Shown: piece by piece, positions 37,201 to 42,855 of the stretch
How the letters are laid out: each line of letters opens with the position of its first letter
Numbering within the stretch: the first letter of the stretch is position 1
Source of the DNA: Acidobacteriota bacterium
GTDB lineage: Bacteria > Acidobacteriota > Holophagae > Acanthopleuribacterales > Acanthopleuribacteraceae
Assembly (NCBI GenBank): GCA_030066195.1
Contig: JASJCB010000005.1
Coordinates: 1-64,000, forward strand
Length of the DNA: 64,000 nt
Direction: 5' to 3'
The notes under the pieces: generated by a model
What the model was told of the DNA's origin: nothing
Seen by the model: only the letters and a program-made list of their open reading frames with translations
The model's database searches: none
Position numbers and translations under genes: made by a program

Positions 37201-39124
37201 CGTACCGGTCGGCCAGGTATGTTTCCAGGCCGGCGGCAGCAACGGAATCCAGTCCTAAACTTGCCGGACTGCCGGCGGGATCGATCGACCCGGGCTCCAG
37301 CCCCAAAACCTCGGCCAGGGCTTGAATGAGCATGGGTAAAAAGGGCGACGTGGTTCCGGCCGCGGCGGTTTTCGCCTTTCCTGGTGTGATCTCCTGCCAG
37401 ATCTTCAACGTACCGTTCTCATAGTCTCGGCGGCAGCCATTACGACGGATCTTGCCGCTGGTGGTGCGCGGTAGTTTGCCGGGCCGCAACAACAGCAGTT
37501 TCGCGAGCGCGAGTCCGTGATTGGCGGCCAGGGTCTCGGCCACCGCATCGGCAACGATCGATGCTTGCAGTCCGGCACGTTGTCCGCGAGAGATTTCCGC
37601 GGCCACGATCAGTTGGGGCGCTTCCGCTTCCAGAGCGAAGCAAGCGGTGGTTTCGGGGCGAAGCGCGACATGAGCCGAGGCCGCATCCGTTTCCAGATCC
37701 GCCGGATGGTGGTTGCGCCCGTTTATAATGATAAGGTCTTTGATCCGGCCGGTGACAAACAACTCCCCGCCTTCCAGGAAACCCAGGTCGCCGGTTCGCA
37801 AGAAGGGTCCGTCCTCATCCGCGGTACGGGCATGAAAGACGTGTCGGGTTTCTTCCTCGCGATGATAATAACCGCGCGCCACGGAAGGACCCGATACCCA
37901 GACTTCGCCGATTCGGTCGACAAGGCGTTCGCCGTTCTCCGGATGCACGATCAGGATGCGATGGTTGGGGGCGGGTCGGCCGCAACCGACAACCGTCATA
38001 TACCGGGCGTCCGCTTTTTTGCCAAAGCGCAATTCCCCTTGAACCAGGGCCTCGCGGTCGACATGACGAAAGGCCGGCCGCGTCTCCGGTGAAACGGCTG
38101 TAACCTTGAGCGTCGCTTCGGCCAGTCCGTAAGCGGGACAGAAGGCTCGGGCGCGGAAGCCGTGAGGGGCAAAGGTTCGGATAAAGGTATCCATGGTCGC
38201 CGGCCGCACCACTTCGGCGCCGTTGTAGGCCGTGCGCCAGTGTTTCAGGTCCAACGTGCCCGCGTAGCCGGCTTCCGCGGCGGCAGCACAGCGGGCGTAG
38301 GCAAAATCGGGCGCGGCTGCATGGGTGGCGCGATAGCGCGATATGGCCGCGAGCCAGCGCAAGGGCCGTTGTACGAACGCCGACGGCGACATGAGATAGC
38401 AGTGCATGCCTCGGAAGACCGGTAACAAGACCCCGAAGATCAAGCCCATATCGTGGTAGAAGGGCAGCCAGTTGACCTGAACCTCGTCTGTAACGGGTCG
38501 GGAGGGAAAGGGACCGCCGATGACCTCGAGATTGGCCAGGATGTTTGCATGCGAGACCATGACGCCCTTGGGTTTACCGGTGCTGCCGGAGGTGTATTGG
38601 ATGAAAGCCGTTGTGTCGGGGGTCAAAACGGGTTCCGTTAAATCCCTCGTTTCGTCGTGACCGCCGCGATCCACCAGCACCAGATCGGCAAAATAGGGGG
38701 CGACGGCAGCCTCGCCCTCGGGCGGAACCAGCACCAGGCCCACACCGGCGTCATGGGCCAGGTGGTGTAGGCGCTTCTTCTGCAGGGCCGAACGCGGCGG
38801 CGGAGCGGGCACGGCCTGCATACCCGCGTACAGGCAGCCGAAAAAGGCCTCGATAAAGCGCTGCCCAGGTGGGAAGAGCAATAGGACCCGGGTTCCGGGA
38901 ACCGCTCTTTCCAAGAGGTTTACCGCTGAATTGGTGGCGGCGCGGTGGAGACGGGCATAGTTTAGGCGCCCGGCCTCCATTTCGCCGCGTTCCAGAAAAG
39001 TAAAGACACAATGTTCAGGGAAGTTTGCCGCACGCCGGCGTATGACATCCACCAGGTTTTGCGGCTGTTCGCAACCACTCATATTTACGTACCACCAGGA
39101 TGTGCCATATTGGGTAATCTTCAC
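22259..39124 (-). CDS. Hybrid NRPS-PKS: FAAL-ACP-(C-A-T)x3-KS-AT-KR-ACP with FkbM domain in A3
   Basis: A 5,621-residue first protein of the assembly line. Approximate residues: fatty acyl-AMP ligase 1-590 (YTSGSTGKPKG near 174); ACP about 600-665 (LGLDS); C 680-1120 (HHLAADFHS); A 1150-1620; T (GGHSL) near 1664; C 1725-2170 (HHIACDGWT); A 2190-2690; T near 2733; C 2795-3235 (HHLIADGWS); A 3250-4060 with an FkbM-like methyltransferase inserted at about 3740-3995; T near 4098; KS 4162-4590 (TACSSS, EAHGTGT, KTNLGH); AT about 4680-4960 (GHSLGEF, AFHS, malonyl-type); KR about 5000-5480 (TGASG, SYCAAN); ACP near 5551 (GGDSL). It activates a fatty acid, adds three amino acids, then one malonate whose keto group is reduced. 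Hand-read codes: A3 DFWNIGMVHK (Thr, PvdD-like); A2 DVQQMGLVWK (possibly Gly-like, weak); A1 unassigned. The frame opens at a GTG (39122-39124); the ATG at about 39082 (residue 15) is an equally plausible start. Stop overlaps the next gene by 4 bp. Confidence 0.95.
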   Translation of the reverse strand: MKITQYGTSWWYVNMSGCEQPQNLVDVIRRRAANFPEHCVFTFLERGEMEAGRLNYARLHRAATNSAVNLLERAVPGTRVLLLFPPGQRFIEAFFGCLYAGMQAVPAPPPRSALQKKRLHHLAHDAGVGLVLVPPEGEAAVAPYFADLVLVDRGGHDETRDLTEPVLTPDTTAFIQYTSGSTGKPKGVMVSHANILANLEVIGGPFPSRPVTDEVQVNWLPFYHDMGLIFGVLLPVFRGMHCYLMSPSAFVQRPLRWLAAISRYRATHAAAPDFAYARCAAAAEAGYAGTLDLKHWRTAYNGAEVVRPATMDTFIRTFAPHGFRARAFCPAYGLAEATLKVTAVSPETRPAFRHVDREALVQGELRFGKKADARYMTVVGCGRPAPNHRILIVHPENGERLVDRIGEVWVSGPSVARGYYHREEETRHVFHARTADEDGPFLRTGDLGFLEGGELFVTGRIKDLIIINGRNHHPADLETDAASAHVALRPETTACFALEAEAPQLIVAAEISRGQRAGLQASIVADAVAETLAANHGLALAKLLLLRPGKLPRTTSGKIRRNGCRRDYENGTLKIWQEITPGKAKTAAAGTTSPFLPMLIQALAEVLGLEPGSIDPAGSPASLGLDSVAAAGLETYLADRYGRTWPARRFLEAGSLIELAEMGGEAVVPEPEFEAVEGRFPLTPAQQSLWPLYRQDPHNPAWHLALALRIHPPHHIEILAAALRILQDRHPSLRTVYDEQDGVPYQHAGPVSNRFPQFVGAADWKESALQARLAREQRRPFNLKNGEVFRAVIFSRPRGEHVLLLTAHHLAADFHSLELLTAELGSVYKAYSEARPLPFGRASSPAAFGEVQQDLSVDEAARRYWQQRLVGPVPSCFESLKAKPPKPSGKVHHAQFRLNGQTVLAYKRLARAHETTLHRVLLTAFQVFLHRLTGADRVRTATPVNCRGRRFRNQVGYLVNTILRQADFRGNPSFRAYLEESRRILAADEAHAGYPIAAFAAASGSDFVRYHTMFCFYRAEALPALGAAVLGIDGLPLKCGPLSCSTLGISQSGAQLDLGLSAALIEEELAMVMDVDGDLFDAADVDLFARFAANLFNGIAAEPEATVGNLPLLDEAARNSILAATSPGMIKADRDPSEMLLKVADQQPDRIALITPEGQWSYRALHEKARQLAAELHLLGVGPETVVGVLAGRGEPLIRALLSNLMVGSVFFPLDPTMPKQRLSRLLQQARPFLVLVEDAHLNLLPAGTPTLYLNNENPPTDQLPGNYNRLPRASAWLLFTSGSTGTPKGVLVSRAAVTRHMAAFTAVCPLRSEHRALLYSSPMFDVFFEEVLPTLTAGATVVAPNEASRRDPGLLAELIRRHRVTHANLPASFWHAWVDYLETSETAVPESLKVLIVGSEPVRADLIARWRVLSEHPIQVINGYGQTETTITATVHRLDPCDEPIAPVGKPLPDTSALVCDRYGNPMPPGQSGELVIGGERLARGYLNRPAETAAVFLPDPFSKTPGARIYRSGDRMTMRREDRTLVFLGRMDRQLELRGHRVEPAEIEAVLMKNPSVSNAVAAMIDNQLTAWLETSQHDLDTAALRDLPASQLPHYMVPVRFITLERFPRTPSGKIDTAALPRPRMENAGEPPRGDLEKALAGLWSDLLNREGIGRESDFFQMGGHSLTAVRLVARIEQNFGVAPGLTAVYNHPRLDRLAAHIGSLQKAGFKNPTLPDIQPRPADSPVPLNPLQQELWLHHRRFSGDADAAAAFNMPLRLEISGDLDIRGLSMAWFAVMARHEILRTCYQEVDGEPFGFVQPADPRELSVTDLSGLPESESRAIAANLAQIEARKAFDLNGGPPLRRRVLMLGKKRYLHLVTLHHIACDGWTLDLISRELAQQYFRATSYLITPSPTPPALQFGDIAAWLSNETVKTARAEKLSWWRKHLDRLPPLLELPVNRPSPATRSFRAGRLPFHLDETETKRCMTLAAETGVTLFSVLSAGFAVFLARACNREDITFATLTAGRTRPEMEIVPGPFINTVVLRHKIPARQATVRDLLHQVQTGNLNALRNGDVHFSDVVRALKPERNTAYAPLVQVLLVLQNAPLPKVELPDLSVHLDGTPTHTTRFDLTLDLSVEDGCLQGAWEYRADLFDLRTIETFAMRLRELLRHMALAPEQPVSDLDGMTDAERERLLADWHAPPVDNPELETPYRLVARIAEEMPDAVAVRTADDPQVTVTYEALLHHAQGVAVRLQSLGAGPEDLVGLCIDRSPDLVAGLLGILAAGCGYVPLDPSYPDYRLKTMLEDSGARLLLTTEDLESRFDPDQVNRVTMESIIGGGNPKQTTGLENTAYVIYTSGSTGKPKGVRVAGLTVCRFLRGIQQVLGFRRGDVCLALSTICFDVSVQDIFLTLTTGGSLLQVSDAVARDGRRLKQVLDWHRPDFMQATPATWRMLTEAGWTGTDGLRVMSGGEALTPELATHLPAGNGALLNLFGPTETTVWASARWVAPEDADRVPIGKPLTGVRLTICDASGRLTPPGTRGELAVGGDHVTRGYHNRPALTAERFVPDPYSPIPGARRYMTGDLVRLATGETPDDTTIHFLGRSDHQVKIRGFRVEIGEVEAVLNQAPGVARGVILVSEITPGDRSLEAFVAPFKGQPFSESSVRAFMKTILPDYMLPRRFVPIDKIPLTHNGKLDRRALTAMDTAPDQTNCQRRPACLFDDPGEQLLAAIWSDILDRKDIAPEDDFFSLGGHSLLVARVLSRIQDAFGVDLPPPDLFNEPTVRGLARRIAELRDKEATPRSSPTPGVRPAFVPLSPQQQRLFLMNELMPLNGAYNIPLALHLRGGIDATVLETALYDLVCRHEILRTAFCREQGQVLQRAVGPLKRALVLVERLGETPQDVIASTASWFARPFNTAEAPLWRAALIRLGFENHLLVFSIHHLIADGWSLYVLVRDLFRLYEARLGMAPAPAPAGLQYADYTLWKREDARCPAHCLDWWRQNLSEVSGQLPVPTDFPVPEQREMLGRTLAFSLNASILQGLERAAGLQTTTLFMVLQAAFSLLLARHGRNEEIVTATAFANRKPKEIEDLIGFFVNTLPLKVRYRPEQSFGELLGDVRETILGAFEHGALAFEDMIAALRPERKPGRLPLAQISFTFHGAPMPVTEPRGLSVRQLDVDTGRVRFDLEVDLWREHDGIRGGFTYAIDLFSDEHMESLAACFHRLVEGIAEDPTKPCASYDLLTQEERRNLLTACASQTDYLPNRSLHAQFLDIAGRRTEAEALYCGDRVVSYGELDRRSAALAGRLVELGAGPEQVVGLCLPPSPDLIIGLLAILRAGAAYLPLNVMDPTERLCELLRDTGARLVIADENTVGIPAAFAGVVINPSEEGRAPLTEPEIDPDHLAYVIYTSGSTGKPKGVGVSHASVDRLFQATQARFQFSSGDTWTLFHGITFDFSVWELWGALLYGGRLVLAPFETSRDPRAFAQLVSDCQVTILNQTPTAFRQLSPYLHPEKVPNLRLIIFGGETLDEFSLKSWFDRFSADKPQLVNMYGITETCVHVTWKLIRPDNPSASIGHSLPHQSLYLLDPHLKPVPRGAVGEIYVGGAGPTRGYTGQPGLTARCFIPNPYPYEQSEDPTCQSELNPSPKPMPSVTANRLYKTGDLGRWAANGALIYLGRCDDQIQLRGHRIEPGEITGRLMEHPDLGDAIVTTIGDRAETMFLAAFLVPDPKRAPVASQLARLTRAGRFPESARQTLPNGMVLLHDNPVETQFLYREIFADAAYYRHGIRLEKGARVVDVGAHIGMASLFFAMQVEDVELVCLEPIPTIRETLQANMDLYQLNARVIEAAAGAEPGDADLTWYPNVSVISGCYADQEEERQVVAAWLRQAAGEHVLKQEDLDDLTAGRLQPRHFKGRMTTISQIIREYRLETIDLLKIDAEKSEWDILCGIQPEDWPRIRQLVIEVHDLDGRLARITALLEARGFNLTTEQNRELADTNLFNVYAIRTLKDEGTQLVTRPPYAWRAGHRLAAEARRHLQSLLPSYMIPSQFVVLDRLPLTTNGKLDRKALGRLTEKTSREVDSRLCAGEIEHQVSRLWSELIQMDGIDPEANFFDVGGHSVLLVALASRIRESLDPQIGVTDLLRHTTIRAQARLIEQRQRAESESEPVFQAADSESPDTKAVAIIGFSGRFPGAPNVAAFWENLCAGIESITRLDTDALRAAGVNDTDRLDPNYVPACALIEDIDYFDAAFFGIGAREAELMDPQHRLFLEAAWEALEHAGYAAPADRRKAGIFASVGAGGYREHHLAPAGLDRAEPQLTGLGNEREFLPTRIAYKLGFQGPALNIQTACSSSMVAVHTACRALRQGECELALAGGVSLVVPHGQGYRYDPGLVFSPDGHCRAFDAGAQGTVPGSGLALLVLKPLAAALADGDTIHAVIEGSAINNDGSARAGYTAPGGQGQETVIEAALRDAGRKPADIGFIEAHGTGTPLGDSVEVAALTEVFRKDSVPGKGVTLGSVKTNLGHLDAASGVTGLLKAALAVKHGLIPPSLHFTHANPETGLETGPFRVNGEPLEWDSPQRVAGVSSFGIGGTNAHVIVASPPQPEPEELGRNNELILLSAKTEAALQHQAERLAAWLQEQNRDSFADAAHTLRVGREAFPYRRALICSNRDEAVTRLRAGGPIERVNGSPRVAFLFPGQGNRLGSTAAALYTAEPAFRERLDRCLDKLQPYMDLDVRSLVLGEDKDHRLMQTLYAQPVLFATSYALAETWMSWGVKPDALLGHSLGEFTAAAIAGVFGFEDALALVCKRARLMEDTQPGAMSAVPLHADAVLERLTEGVCLAAVNAHDRCVVSGDEKAIANFIKRLAGEDIECRLLPVKRAFHSGLMEEAARAFADEIALIDLRPPSLPIISCITGKPVDPREIAQPEYWRKQMLQPVQFCTALDSLFSEGPLQTLEVGPGRTLSGLVSRHRPGGRPAPVPSAVGTNPARSLAGAVSSLWSAGVALDWQAFVSGQNRRRIPLPAYPFERVRFWIEASKPGEVVSHGIDQLQDWLSIPGLQRAPEPRSGGKPCGRGAVLIFGRPKGPGRALAEWYRAHQRIAVLVEPGDTFEKTGPNKFQMNPGFPKDFDRLIARLSATGRLPDRLVHLWCLGDDEEESTAETLALGFYSLIHLAKALGRESGGDCRLTVVTSGCLDVTGQENLKPLRACLLGPVKVLPVEYQGFSARLIDWGETFETGDIDRLTAELTADEAPPVLARRGRYRWLPTHVAAPEPSDEPVFRVEGVYMITGASGAVARALADYLARSYRARLVLLSRTEIAPTVRQRLEQTGGRVMSIQADVTHGPMVKQAVEDAVAEFGRLDGVIHTAGIPGGATIQGMKPEEARAVLAPKVTGTLALAGALTDVPLDFMVLCSSLTGVLGGFGQASYCAANAFLDAFAVSNPLPRCRRLLSIGWDAWKNEGMAVRAAAAFPHMPGDLDHGLDGEQGARVLESALAVGCPHVLVATLSLDVMQAAWNTLDPRRSRESGPIMAEAADEDADTGKRLAAIWCHTLGLTSVGPDDDFFDLGGDSLIGARLFARIQEEIGITLPPSALYEHTTIRQQTGLIRSMEFLEEEPVPIEQEIQMEQTREWGEL
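27145..27915 (-). other. FkbM-type methyltransferase inserted in the third A domain
   Basis: Between core motif A8 (RGHRIEPGEI) and A9 (LPSYMIPSQF) of the Thr-type A domain the sequence carries LPNGMVLLHDNPVETQF, then the SAM-binding VVDVGAHIGMASLFF, an acidic loop CLEPIPT, and LLKIDAEKSEWDIL. These are the signature blocks of FkbM-family methyltransferases, usually O-methyltransferases. A8-A9 is the usual insertion site for tailoring domains in A domains, but these are normally N-methyltransferases of another family. Confidence 0.85.
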
Positions 39125-39786
39125 CTTTGACCGCTTCTAGCCGTATCGGTGGTTGTTTATTTTTTATTGAGTTCTTTCTCCGCACGGATTCGTTCGTCCT
39201 TATTTTTGGCTTTATCTGTTTAGATTGTTTGCTGTTGGCTTCTGCATGGACAAACCGGGGGCAATTACAAAGAAAGCAAAAATGACGTCGGGCGCCGATC
39301 GACTCTGATCGAGGCGGATCGTTGCCCTTTATCTGCATGTCTCAGCTCAACGAGATAGTTGGAAACAACCTGCCGCTGCATGCCGGTATTTGCCAAGGCG
39401 CCGGATCGAGCGTGCGTCAGCGCGAAATAAGCCCCGGCGTTTTGCAAAATCAAAAGTTTTCAGCCACAGATCTCGCGGATCTGCGTAGGTAAAGACATGT
39501 CTTTGGTCCTGATCTTATCTTGGTCCCATGGCCGCGATGTTCTCGGCTGCCCGGTAGGGATGAGAGATTGGCCTTATCTGCGAAGATCTCATTGCTGAAA
39601 TTTTCATACGTTTGCCCTGCCAAGACGTCCCCTGTGCAACCACCTCGGTTGCAAGCACCTTTGGCCGGCAAAATGCCCTTGTCCGACGGGTGCGAACCAT
39701 GTCTCGGAGAGAATTGGAGGAAGTTCTTGTGGGTGCGGGCAGCTTCCGATCGCCGGGAGCCGCCCGCCGGTTGTTCGTTCGAGGTT
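39125..39786. other. Upstream region of the assembly line, no gene
   Basis: No convincing coding sequence and no clear -35/-10 pair for the megasynthase gene. The stretch near 39458-39492 (ccacagatctcgcggatctg) resembles a degenerate dispersed repeat, also seen in diverged form at about 48309-48355. The nearest 130 bases to the start codon are AT-rich, which is compatible with a promoter. Confidence 0.4.
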
Positions 39787-42210
39787 TTATTTGGATAGCG
39801 CGGTACCGCGTGTTTTGAGGATGTAGGCCCTTCGGTAACCCTGGGGAGCCGGATCGGTCGGCAGGCGGAAGGCCAGCTCGATCATCTCACCGGTCGTCAG
39901 GCGCAGGGTACGGTTGTCGGCGGCATGCAGTGAGGTCGACAAGCCTTGGATTGAATGCCTGGCGTCGACCAGGGGTAAGCTCAGGATATAGGGTTTTGCG
40001 CCGTCGTCGAGCAGCATCGACAAGCCGTCAACGGCATAGCCCTGCTCCCAATCGAGCCGGACGCGGAAGGTTTTCCCCAGCGGGACATGGGGTTCGTCCC
40101 AAATCCAGCGATTGCTGTCGTCGGGGTCCTCTCTGGGCGATAGTCTGCCCAGGTCATACCATTTGCCGTTTTGGCTTTCGATGGAGGCGGAGACGCGCGT
40201 GGCGACCGGATTTTCGACGCCGCAATCCACCTTCTTCAATTCACCGGTGGTGAATCCCAAGCGTGGGCGGGGATCTTTCGTATCGGGCTTTTCAAACGTC
40301 AGGATCATGGAGCCGGGACCACCCGTTTCGTGCTTTCTGCCGTCCAGGTTACCGATCACGGACAAGAGATCCTTGCCGTTTTCATCGACCGCGCTGACGG
40401 GCGCGAAGCTCTCCCTGTGCGTCAGGATGCTGCCGTCGGCGGACACGCCCATGCCCGAGTCGGCGGGGTAATCCACCACAAGCAGGCTGACCTGATCGAG
40501 ATCGGTGGTGCCGTCGCCGAGTTCCCTGATTTGAATGCCCAGTTCATCGCCGGCCCATTTCAAATCCGGGGTCAGCACCAGGTAATCGTCGATGAGGCCG
40601 AACTTGGCGTCGTCATGGGTGAGGACGTAATCCTGGAGCACGAACGAGGTTCCTTTCGCCGTATAAACCGCCTGGCAGCCACCGCCGCCTCCACCGCCAC
40701 CGCTGCACGTAATGACGTTAACCGATCCGTTCACGAAGGCCAGTTGCGTGCCGTCGGAGGTGAGCAGGTTGTCGTTGACGCCGGTCCTGACATAGTTGAG
40801 GTAGGGGGGCGGCGGCGTGGAGATCGCGAAGGCATAGACATCGGTTCCCACGGTCGAACCCACGTCGATGACCAGTTCACCTATCTTCTGGAAATCGTCA
40901 CCCGGGCTTATGTCGACGGTGGAGGTCCTTTGCGGGTCCTCTTCGATGGTGACCAGGCCGGGTTCGTCCGGGTTCTCTACCAGGCGCCAGTAAATGGTGC
41001 CGCCGCCGTAGCTGCCGGAGTTCACGCCCGTCACCGTGGTGAAGCCGAGTGCGGATGTGTCGATGGAGAAAGAAGCATTGATTTTCCCCGTCTCCGAGCC
41101 GGTCGTAATCGGGGCGTTGGTCTTGATGAAGAAGTCCAGGGTTTGCAGCCCTGAACTTGAACAGAAGTTATTGCTGTCCACCTTCCAGGTAGCCATGTCC
41201 GGCTCGGCCTCAACATAGACTTTCTCCGCATCGGGCGGGTCGATATACCCGCCGAAGGCCGTACAGTTCGTATCGAATTCCGCGGCGTCTATCCGGACCT
41301 CATATAGGCTGCCGGCCGTTGCGGCGGGGTCGATGGTGAAATTGAGTTGCCCGAACAGCACCCAATGGCGGGGTGGAGAGTCGGCAAAGGTGAAGCCGAG
41401 GCTTGTAATGGTGATACAGGTATCGGTTTGACTCGTGACATAGCCGTTGTAGGAGAAGCTGATCGTTCGGGTAAACGATTGGAAGTTCAGCTCGTCATCG
41501 AAACAAACCGTCACCTCGAAACTGTCATAGCCGAAGGTCAGATCGCGAAGGTTCAGATCGACCGTGACATCGCAACCCACGCAGCCGCCGGCAACCACTC
41601 CGTTAGCGGTCATACCTTCCGACCAGAGCGTCATGTCGGCCACCGGAGTCAGGTAGGATCGTTCGCCGTCGGTGGTAATGTCCGGCGTGCGGATACCCAT
41701 GGTTTCGGTATTGAATACGTTGAGCATGCTCTCGGCGGAATTGTCCTGGATTGCAAGGGTCAAGACATCGGTCGAAGCCCGGCAATCCGTGTTCCGCAAC
41801 AAGATTTCAAGCATGGGTTCATTGTCGAATACATCGAAGTTACCGCCGCGAACCCAGGAGAAGTTGTGCCAGGTGCCCGAGGCATCGGTAACCTTGGTGT
41901 AGTTCAGGTCGGTGTAATCCGTGAACAGGGCAGTATAGCTCACGATCGAAACACCGTTCGGGTCGAAGAAGGTAAGTTCGATATTGTCGACGCCCTCGCC
42001 GTTGGAGTGGAAGTCGAACTGATGGGTCGAGTCGGTGTAACCAATGCCCTGGTTGTTATAGGCTACCTCGTCATTTGTGATGGTAAAGGAAGAACCGGGC
42101 AAAGCTGCCCGCGTTGTTTTCTGCAATTCGGCTCTTTCGTCTCCGCTGAGTAAACATAAGGGGAACAAGGCAAGACTCAGCGCGACCAGAAGCCCGTGTT
42201 TGGTCTTCAT
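39787..42210 (-). CDS. Large secreted protein of unknown function with poly-Gly linker
   Basis: An 807-residue protein with a classical signal peptide (MKTKHGLLVALSLALFPLCLLSG). The rest is rich in Thr, Ser, Asp and Gly with alternating strand patterns, consistent with several beta-sandwich domains. A run of eight Gly flanked by Cys (CSGGGGGGGGCQ) near residue 507 separates an N-terminal part of about 500 residues from a C-terminal part of about 300. Scattered Cys pairs suggest extracellular disulfides. GAGGAG lies just upstream of the ATG. No catalytic motif, sorting signal or known domain is recognised with confidence. It is divergent from the M1-like peptidase gene and sits directly upstream of the megasynthase genes in the same direction, but nothing ties it to the lipopeptide. 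Confidence 0.75.
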   Translation of the reverse strand: MKTKHGLLVALSLALFPLCLLSGDERAELQKTTRAALPGSSFTITNDEVAYNNQGIGYTDSTHQFDFHSNGEGVDNIELTFFDPNGVSIVSYTALFTDYTDLNYTKVTDASGTWHNFSWVRGGNFDVFDNEPMLEILLRNTDCRASTDVLTLAIQDNSAESMLNVFNTETMGIRTPDITTDGERSYLTPVADMTLWSEGMTANGVVAGGCVGCDVTVDLNLRDLTFGYDSFEVTVCFDDELNFQSFTRTISFSYNGYVTSQTDTCITITSLGFTFADSPPRHWVLFGQLNFTIDPAATAGSLYEVRIDAAEFDTNCTAFGGYIDPPDAEKVYVEAEPDMATWKVDSNNFCSSSGLQTLDFFIKTNAPITTGSETGKINASFSIDTSALGFTTVTGVNSGSYGGGTIYWRLVENPDEPGLVTIEEDPQRTSTVDISPGDDFQKIGELVIDVGSTVGTDVYAFAISTPPPPYLNYVRTGVNDNLLTSDGTQLAFVNGSVNVITCSGGGGGGGGCQAVYTAKGTSFVLQDYVLTHDDAKFGLIDDYLVLTPDLKWAGDELGIQIRELGDGTTDLDQVSLLVVDYPADSGMGVSADGSILTHRESFAPVSAVDENGKDLLSVIGNLDGRKHETGGPGSMILTFEKPDTKDPRPRLGFTTGELKKVDCGVENPVATRVSASIESQNGKWYDLGRLSPREDPDDSNRWIWDEPHVPLGKTFRVRLDWEQGYAVDGLSMLLDDGAKPYILSLPLVDARHSIQGLSTSLHAADNRTLRLTTGEMIELAFRLPTDPAPQGYRRAYILKTRGTALSK

Positions 42211-42855
42211 GATTTCTCCTCATCTTAATGCGGCTCGGTCCGTTCCGATAACGGATCGGTTGGAATCCGGTGTCGGGCTTTGACAGGGACTCTTCTTATG
42301 GCCTGGTTGGTGGAGGATAAGTATGGTGGCGTATTGATGCCGCTCAAAAGGCAAAGGGAGGCCTTGTTGGGGGCATATGCGGCGTAAGTAAACCCAGTCT
42401 CTTGTTGGGGAGAAAGTCGTTGAGTAATGGGATGAATCGATTTAATCAGGGTATGGTTTAAATATAGGTTGTGTGAAATCCATGGTCAAGCTGAAAAGGT
42501 CATCCCTCGGTTATTGTAATGGTTCCTTTTATAAAAGCACGATTGCTTTCTGTGACGACACGAACGGCGGTCCCGCCAATGCCCGACAAACAGGGCTTCG
42601 TATGCGCGCCCCGTGGAAACTATAGGCCGAAGCGAGTCCCAGGGTGTATAATGCCCGGGTTTTCGGGGTTCAATGAGCCGAACCGTTACGCAATCCCGTT
42701 TTGTCTGATGGAACGCGTAAGATTTGCCATGCGCCCCGGTCGCCCGGCCTCATGTGCTGCCATGACATGACTTCCATCCATCATCGATCCGGCCTGAACT
42801 ACCGGCGACCATGTGATCCGCGGCGTTTGCGTCGCTATACCAGGAGTACCGGACC
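42211..42855. other. Intergenic region between divergent genes
   Basis: It should hold promoters for both the unknown secreted protein (minus) and the M1-like peptidase (plus). I see no near-consensus -35/-10 pair, no RNA gene and no long repeat. Most of the first half is AT-richer than the flanking genes. Confidence 0.4.

Noticed and set aside
39450-39700. Short minus-strand frames upstream of the megasynthase
   Set aside because: Their sequence is the translation of a dispersed-repeat-like stretch; no ribosome site or conserved pattern.
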